The notes beneath the pieces were generated by a model. The model saw only the letters and a program-made list of their open reading frames with translations, ran no database searches and was not told the origin of the DNA. A program made the position numbers and the translations under genes. Of a DNA stretch of 47,795 nt, positions 42,497 to 47,795 are shown one piece after another. How positions within the stretch are numbered: position 1 is the stretch's first letter; each line of letters opens with the position of its first letter. Source of the DNA: an uncultured Collinsella sp. GTDB lineage: Bacteria > Actinomycetota > Coriobacteriia > Coriobacteriales > Coriobacteriaceae. The stretch is taken from positions 1 through 47,795 of the forward strand of contig URCS01000007.1 of assembly GCA_900546455.1 (NCBI GenBank). Reading direction: 5' to 3'.

Positions 42497-44737
42497 CTAT
42501 TTCTTAAACCGTGCACCCTGGCGTTTTCTGCCCGATGCGAACGTGGAACCCTTGCGGGCCTGCGAACGTAAGCGCTCAATCGTCTCGTCCTCAGACGCAC
42601 CCTCGAGCATCGCCCGAATCTGAACGACGGCATCGCGCAGGCGCGCCGCCTCCTCAAAGTCCATGGCGGCAGAAGCGTTACGCATATCCTCTTCCATGGT
42701 TTCGACGATCCGCACAAGCTCGTCATGCGGCAGTTCTTCCAACTGCTCCGCAAGTGTCTGCTCGGGCGCCACCGTTTCCGGCACGCCACCCTCGCCCGAC
42801 TCATCGGGCGTATAGAATGCGCCATGGCCAAGAGAGTCGCCCTTCGAGCGCCCCTTGGAACCCACGGTTTTTTCGGCCTCGGCAATAAAACTTGAGATGT
42901 CGTTGATGGCCTTGCGCACCGTCTTGGGCACAATGCCATGCTCTTCGTTATATGCCATCTGAATCTCGCGACGGCGCTGCGTCTCCTCGATGGCCTCTTT
43001 CATCGAATCGGTCACAACGTCCGCATACATGATGACTTCGCCATCGGCGTTACGGGCCGCGCGGCCAATCGTCTGAATCAGCGAACGGCGGTTGCGCAAG
43101 AAGCCTTCCTTATCGGCATCGAGAATTGCCACCAGTGAGACCTCGGGAAGGTCTAGGCCCTCGCGAAGCAGGTTAATGCCAACGAGAACATCGATCTTGC
43201 CCTCGCGCAGCGTTCGCAGGATCTCGACACGGTCCATCGTCGCTGTATCGGAGTGCATGTAATTGACCTTAATGCCGGCATCAAGCAGATGGTCGGTCAG
43301 GTCCTCGGCCATGCGCTTGGTGAGCGTGGTCACCAGCACGCGCTCCTTGCGGGCAACGCGCTCGCGAATCTCGTCCTCAAGATCGTCAATCTGCCCACGA
43401 ACTGGACGCACATCGATCTTGGGGTCGAGCAGACCGGTCGGACGAATGATCTGCTCCACGTCGTTTTGGCTCACCCGCAGCTCGTAGTCGCCCGGTGTGG
43501 CCGAAACATAGATAAACTGGGGTATCCTTGCCTCAAACTCATCGAAACGAAGCGGGCGATTATCGAGTGCCGAGGGCAGGCGAAAACCGTGTTCCACCAG
43601 CGTTACCTTACGCGAGCGGTCACCTTCGTGCATACCGCGAATCTGCGGCACCGTCACATGGCTCTCATCGATGATGCAGAGCATGTCCTTAGGAAAGTAA
43701 TCGATCAGGGTAAACGGCGGCTCACCCGGCTTGCGACCGTCCAGATGACGCGAGTAGTTCTCGATGCCGTTGCAAAAGCCCATCGTTTCGAGCATCTCAA
43801 GATCATAATCGGTGCGCTGCTGCAGACGCTGCGCCTCGAGCAACTTGTCAGTCGCCTTGAGCTCCGCCACGCGCTTCTCGCACTCTTCGCTGATCGATTT
43901 CAGAGCCGCCTTGACCTTCGGCTTCTCGGTCACGTAGTGCGATGCCGGCCATACGGGGATGGCCTCGTACTCACGAAGCATCTCTCCGGTGACCTCATCG
44001 ATCTCAGCAATAAGCTCGACCTCGTCACCAAAGAACTCAAACCGCAACGGATGCTCGGCATAAGGCGGATACACGTCGACAACATCGCCGCGCGCGCGGA
44101 ACGTGCCGCGCGCTAGGTCATAGTCATTGCGATCATATTGAATGTCGATAAGCGCATGGATAAAGTCATCGCGCTCGAGCGGCACCTTCTTGTCGACGTT
44201 TGGAGCCAGACCCGCATAGTCCTCAGGAGAGCCAATGCCATAGATACACGAGACCGATGCGACAACGATCACATCGCGTCGAGAGAGCAGTGACGCGGTC
44301 GCCTGATGGCGCAGCATCTCGACCTCTTCGTTAATCGAGGAGTCTTTCTCGATATATGTATCGCTTTGCGGCACATACGCCTCGGGCTGATAGTAGTCGT
44401 AGTACGAGACAAAGTAGACCACAGCGTTGTTGGGAAAGAACTCTTTGAGCTCGCTCGCAAGCTGAGCGGCGAGCGTTTTATTGGGAGCCATGACCAGCGT
44501 CGGCTTCCCCAGGGCCTCAATAGTCTTAGCCATCGTGAAGGTCTTGCCCGAACCAGTCACGCCCAGCAAAACCTGATAGCGATCTCCGTCCCTCACACCC
44601 TGCACAAGCGACTCAATGGCCTTAGGCTGAGAACCTGCAGGCTCATAAGGAGATACAACCTTAAATGGCACCTCAGAGCCCTCAACGCCAAAACGTTTGA
44701 GCTCTCCTCCAACACGCTCAACTTCAAATTCCGCCAT
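42497..44737 (-). CDS. uvrB: excinuclease ABC subunit B
   Basis: A 746-residue helicase-like protein that verifies DNA damage. It has Walker A GVTGSGKTFT, the beta-hairpin YYDYYQPEAYVP, DESHVTVPQ, and helicase motifs near the C-terminal half (GINLLREGLDLPE, QTIGRAARN). The UVR motif (AAMDFEEAARLRDAVVQI) binds UvrC. It is longer than usual (about 670) because of a spacer of some 50 residues before the UVR motif and a basic tail after it. ATG has AGGAG at 5 nt. Confidence 0.97.
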   Translation of the reverse strand: MAEFEVERVGGELKRFGVEGSEVPFKVVSPYEPAGSQPKAIESLVQGVRDGDRYQVLLGVTGSGKTFTMAKTIEALGKPTLVMAPNKTLAAQLASELKEFFPNNAVVYFVSYYDYYQPEAYVPQSDTYIEKDSSINEEVEMLRHQATASLLSRRDVIVVASVSCIYGIGSPEDYAGLAPNVDKKVPLERDDFIHALIDIQYDRNDYDLARGTFRARGDVVDVYPPYAEHPLRFEFFGDEVELIAEIDEVTGEMLREYEAIPVWPASHYVTEKPKVKAALKSISEECEKRVAELKATDKLLEAQRLQQRTDYDLEMLETMGFCNGIENYSRHLDGRKPGEPPFTLIDYFPKDMLCIIDESHVTVPQIRGMHEGDRSRKVTLVEHGFRLPSALDNRPLRFDEFEARIPQFIYVSATPGDYELRVSQNDVEQIIRPTGLLDPKIDVRPVRGQIDDLEDEIRERVARKERVLVTTLTKRMAEDLTDHLLDAGIKVNYMHSDTATMDRVEILRTLREGKIDVLVGINLLREGLDLPEVSLVAILDADKEGFLRNRRSLIQTIGRAARNADGEVIMYADVVTDSMKEAIEETQRRREIQMAYNEEHGIVPKTVRKAINDISSFIAEAEKTVGSKGRSKGDSLGHGAFYTPDESGEGGVPETVAPEQTLAEQLEELPHDELVRIVETMEEDMRNASAAMDFEEAARLRDAVVQIRAMLEGASEDETIERLRSQARKGSTFASGRKRQGARFKK

Positions 44738-44788
44738 GGATACTCCTAACTCATATATCTGCAGTATACGCAGGCGGCAGGCATAGTC

Positions 44789-45370
44789 CTATACGAACCG
44801 ATCGGGATAGAGGGTCTTATAGCGAACCCAGGCATTATTGACACGAATCAGATAAGCCTGAGTTTCAGGGAAGGTAATCGCATTATGGAGTGACGTGTTC
44901 TGCTGCGCCCATCCGTCGACATTGCCCATACCGGCGTTATAAGCGGCAATAGCACTGTCAGTCGACCCGTTAAAATACGCTAGAAGATACGAAAGATACG
45001 CACAGCCAAACTCGATATTCGTAGCCGGATCGTTAAGGTTGTCGGCCGAATACTCGTCACCGTCGACAAGGCCCTTGGCGATCATATCCTGAGCAGTCAC
45101 GGGCATCAGCTGCATCAATCCCTGAGCACCCTGATTCGATTCGGCCTTGGGATCCCAATTCGATTCAGATTTAATGACAGCGCACACCAGATACGGATCC
45201 AGATCATGCGAAATACTGGATTGCTTTACATATGCCTCGTAGTCAATCGGATACAGCGGCTTAAAGAAGGCGGCAGGAGCACACGAGTAGACGAGCGAAA
45301 TAAGGCCGAAGACAAAAACGGCAGTCAGCGGTATAAGGCGATACCACGAAAAGAAACGTGTCTTAGACAT
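44789..45370 (-). CDS. membrane-anchored lytic transglycosylase (Slt/MltE-like)
   Basis: A 193-residue protein with an N-terminal membrane segment (residues 11-30) and a lysozyme-like SLT domain outside the membrane. The catalytic Glu is E69 in KSESNWDP; the family motifs GLMQLMP and AAYNAGMGNVDGW follow. It cleaves peptidoglycan glycan strands. Its ATG overlaps the coaE stop by 8 nt, with AAGGAGG upstream, so it is translationally coupled to coaE. Confidence 0.93.
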   Translation of the reverse strand: MSKTRFFSWYRLIPLTAVFVFGLISLVYSCAPAAFFKPLYPIDYEAYVKQSSISHDLDPYLVCAVIKSESNWDPKAESNQGAQGLMQLMPVTAQDMIAKGLVDGDEYSADNLNDPATNIEFGCAYLSYLLAYFNGSTDSAIAAYNAGMGNVDGWAQQNTSLHNAITFPETQAYLIRVNNAWVRYKTLYPDRFV

Positions 45371-46004
45371 CGGTCTCCTCCTTATCCACTACATCCCCGA
45401 ACCCACGGCGCGCAAGCCAAGAGTCAAGCTGCTCAAAGAGCGAATTATCGCCTGCGGCATTATCAATCACCGTTGTAGCGAGATTGCACAGCGCAGACTC
45501 ATCGGGCTGGCAAGCAGAACGGGCATCGAAATCAGATGGCTCCATACCACGTTGAATAGCGCGCTCGCGACGAACTGACAAAGGGGCGCTGATGACCAGA
45601 ATTTCATCAGCCAGGCCAAAAGCATCCTCAAAACCAGTCGGGGCAGAAACCTCGACAACCGCAAAAGGATAACGGGGAGATGAAACCGTACAACAAATCG
45701 GATCGAGAATCCTAAGCGAAAGCTGTTCAATGAGAACGGGGTGCACGATGCCATTGAGCCGTGCGACCGAATCAGGAGAAGCGAAAGCTCGAGAAGCGAG
45801 GATGCTGCGGCGAATGCCGCCTTCCTCATCCAAAATGTCCCAACCGAATTCATCAGCGAGTGCATTGACGATATCAGAGCCCGGCACATACAGCGATTTT
45901 GCAAGCTCATCCAGATCGATTAGCATAGCGCCACGAGATTCGAAATAGCGGCAGGCAGTCGACTTACCCGAAGCAATATTGCCCAAGACAAATACGGTAA
46001 ACAT
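45363..46004 (-). CDS. coaE: dephospho-CoA kinase
   Basis: A 213-residue P-loop kinase for the last step of coenzyme A synthesis. Walker A GNIASGKST lies at residues 8-16. The DxD-like LIDLDELAKSLY and the VVEVSAPTGFEDAFGLADEILVISAP segment match the family. ATG at 46004 (MFTVFVLGNIASGKS) has GGGAGG about 5 nt upstream; the 43 in-frame residues before it are not translated. The 127-nt gap to the rRNA terminator probably holds its promoter, but no box is convincing. Confidence 0.93.
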   Translation of the reverse strand: MFTVFVLGNIASGKSTACRYFESRGAMLIDLDELAKSLYVPGSDIVNALADEFGWDILDEEGGIRRSILASRAFASPDSVARLNGIVHPVLIEQLSLRILDPICCTVSSPRYPFAVVEVSAPTGFEDAFGLADEILVISAPLSVRRERAIQRGMEPSDFDARSACQPDESALCNLATTVIDNAAGDNSLFEQLDSWLARRGFGDVVDKEETDV

Positions 46005-46131
46005 CAAGTCCTCCCTAACGCCAATGGGAGTTATTATCGCGCAAATACAAAAGAAGGACTCAAAATACAGCCAAACAGTAAGACAAGCTAAAAGAAGGCG
46101 AGTTCTTGTATTACAGCTCTCTATAAAACGC

Positions 46132-46161
46132 AAAAAAGGGGGAGGCCGCGAGGCCTCCCCC
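46132..46161 (-). terminator. rRNA operon terminator
   Basis: GGGGGAGGCC (46138-46147) and GGCCTCCCCC (46152-46161) form a perfect 10-bp stem with a 4-nt loop. On the minus strand six T's follow (complement of 46132-46137). It lies 34 nt beyond the 5S rRNA. Confidence 0.93.
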
Positions 46162-46195
46162 TTCTCAGTTCAAGCGCACGGCTCGGTGCCGTCCA

Positions 46196-46316
46196 CCGGT
46201 CAGCGGCGCCCTGGCCTCCCACGGGCTGACCCCGCAGTACTCTCGGCGCGATGGGGCTTAGCTTCCGGGTTCGGAACGGGACCGGGCGTGCCCCCCATGC
46301 TCTGGCCGCTGACCGG
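46196..46316 (-). rRNA. rrf: 5S ribosomal RNA
   Basis: On the minus strand CCGGTCAGCGGC at the 5' end pairs with GCCGCTGACCGG at the 3' end. Between them stands the highly conserved core CCCGTTCCGAACCCGGAAGC and the GAGAGTACTGC segment. The length of about 121 nt fits 5S. Exact ends are estimated from the closing helix. Confidence 0.9.
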
Positions 46317-46459
46317 TGGGCGGCGCCCACCGTTACGGTGTCCTGGGTCTCACCTTACACGTGCCCTGGGGGCCGCATGGCGCATAGGAAAGATGACTCG
46401 GGGGCATCCTCGTGCCCGGACCGCGCGTGAGCGCTTGTCCCGCGGGCCGCGAGGTGCGG

Positions 46460-47220
<761 letters not shown>

Positions 47221-47223
47221 GGT

Positions 47224-47297
47224 GAAAAACAAAAACGCCACGCAGGGTTTCCCCTACACGGCGTAAGAAGAGACTTCTTGTGCAACACAGGCATGAA
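47224..47297 (-). ncRNA. candidate small RNA, leftward
   Basis: Minus-strand boxes TTGTAA (47321-47326), 17 nt, TATCCA (47298-47303) would start a transcript near 47292. It could form TGTG/CACA, AAGAAG/CTTCTT and CGCC..GGCG stems and ends in TTTTTGTTTTTC. No reading frame is apparent. It shares ATTCATGC near its start and the same 12-base tail with the rightward candidate. No known RNA family was recognised. Confidence 0.35.
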
Positions 47298-47319
47298 TGG
47301 ATAACGAGAAAAGCCGCCC

Positions 47320-47348
47320 TTTACAAAAAGGCCGGAATGTCGTATCAT
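47320..47348 (+). promoter_or_regulatory. divergent overlapping promoter pair for two candidate small RNAs
   Basis: Plus strand: TTTACA (47320-47325), 17 nt, TATCAT (47343-47348). Minus strand: TTGTAA (47321-47326), 17 nt, TATCCA (47298-47303). The two -35 boxes share five bases, so the promoters would compete. Confidence 0.4.
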
Positions 47349-47353
47349 AATTC

Positions 47354-47450
47354 ATGCGGTGCGGCCTTTCGGCCGTTGTGTAGGTGCATCATCACCTGCA
47401 TAGGTTTCCAGGTGTTGGCGCACCTGGAAACTGCCGCATTTTTGTTTTTC
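47354..47450 (+). ncRNA. candidate small RNA, rightward, cloverleaf-like
   Basis: Starts just after the -10 box at 47343-47348. A closing stem ATGCGG (47354-47359)/CCGCAT (47434-47439) encloses three hairpins: CGGCC/GGCCG (47362-47366/47371-47375), AGGTG/CACCT (47382-47386/47393-47397) and the 11-bp GTTTCCAGGTG/CACCTGGAAAC (47404-47414/47421-47431). A T-rich tail TTTTTGTTTTTC follows at once. It is not a tRNA. The fold is seen by eye; function is unknown. Confidence 0.4.
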
Positions 47451-47536
47451 ATATCGATGATATCACGATTGGGATTCGCTTGCAAGTCCTTTTCCAAATT
47501 TGCCCGGCGGGGCAGCAGGGCTGTCCCGCTTTCCTC

Positions 47537-47565
47537 TTGACAAAATCCGACAAACCGGATACTAT
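47537..47565 (+). promoter_or_regulatory. near-consensus sigma-70 promoter of the XRE gene
   Basis: TTGACA (47537-47542), 17 nt, TACTAT (47560-47565). A TTGTGCAACA site (47576-47585) lies at about +5, and the same 10-mer occurs at 47278-47287 next to the leftward small-RNA promoter, suggesting an operator. Confidence 0.7.
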
Positions 47566-47620
47566 AGAACCGCTATTGTGCAACATAGTGGCCTTTTTGG
47601 CCGAGAGAGGAGATCGCGCC

Positions 47621-47795
47621 ATGGAGCTGACCCGGGCGGTGGGGGAGAATCTCAAGCGCATCCGCAAGAGCAAGAAGCTCAGTATGGAGCGGCTGGCGGC
47701 GGAGGCCGGCGTGTCCCGCTCCATGCTGGGGCAGATCGAGCGGGGGGAGGCCAACCCCTCTGTGGGGCTGCTGGGCAAGCTGGCCGGGGCATTAA
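47621..47795 (+). CDS. XRE-family helix-turn-helix regulator, N-terminal part
   Basis: The first 58 residues of a regulator cut by the window end. The helix-turn-helix is clear (GENLKRIRKSKKLSMERLAA, then SRSMLGQIERGEANPSVGLL), a type often followed by a cupin domain. AGGAG lies 8 nt before ATG. Codon use (many CTG, GGG, CGG, GAG) differs from the rest of the window, where CTC, GGC and CGC are common, and suggests another source, perhaps a Clostridia genome. Confidence 0.8.
   Translation, partial: MELTRAVGENLKRIRKSKKLSMERLAAEAGVSRSMLGQIERGEANPSVGLLGKLAGAL

Noticed and set aside
21350..45370. The identical 8-nt overlap ATGTCTAA at two gene junctions (21350-21357 and 45363-45370)
   Set aside because: It is a convenient stop-start overlap, and two cases in 48 kb can be coincidence.
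47449..47778. A minus-strand open frame of 109 codons at the right end
   Set aside because: It is antisense to the XRE gene and its promoter, and its translation shows no known domain.

Overview
The window looks like a gut Actinobacterium of the class Coriobacteriia, most likely Collinsella. This is an inference from the high GC content, the actinobacterial style of RapZ (Arg in the P-loop) and WhiA, Gram-positive cell-envelope genes and strong AGGAGG-type ribosome binding sites; no database search was possible. Both ends look like contig edges. The left end cuts a tRNA-Gly gene. The right end leaves the 23S rRNA abruptly at about 47220 and enters about 575 bp with different base and codon use.

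Layout. 1-3480: tRNA-Gly, a fused STAS/kinase regulator, a PAS/GAF/PP2C phosphatase and tRNA-Leu. 3481-4071: gene-free, with two large nested inverted repeats. 4072-10014: a complete oligopeptide (Opp/Dpp) ABC transporter. 10309-15403: secG and the lower-glycolysis genes gpmI, tpiA, pgk and gap. 15597-17453: whiA and rapZ. 17552-27982: a sialic acid utilisation operon with a Sat-type ABC transporter (including a fused permease-ATPase), two CE7-type esterase paralogues (one without its catalytic serine), a lyase, a ROK kinase and NanE. 28348-36115: uvrC, murJ with a long N-terminal extension, a YbaK-type deacylase and uvrA. 36309-42431 (plus strand): an LTA-synthase-like sulfatase, an Mrp ATPase and two FAD proteins. 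42497-46004 (minus): uvrB, a lytic transglycosylase and coaE. 46132-47220 (minus): 5S rRNA and the 3' part of 23S rRNA. 47222-47795: two possible divergent small RNAs and the start of an XRE-type regulator.

How the genes fit together. The sialic acid block reads as one transcription unit, starting at a promoter whose -10 box lies inside a perfect 9-bp-arm palindrome. SatA-D would import sialic acid, the esterase could remove O-acetyl groups, and the lyase, kinase and epimerase would yield GlcNAc-6-P. The deacetylase and deaminase needed to reach fructose-6-P are not in the window. The triose half of glycolysis lies next door in its own cluster. Most long intergenic gaps hold strong, often nested, hairpins.

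The points most worth a second look are the active-site-less esterase paralogue, the repeat-bearing extension of MurJ, the nested intergenic hairpins, the palindrome shared by two tRNA promoters, and the foreign-looking right end with its divergent small-RNA pair.
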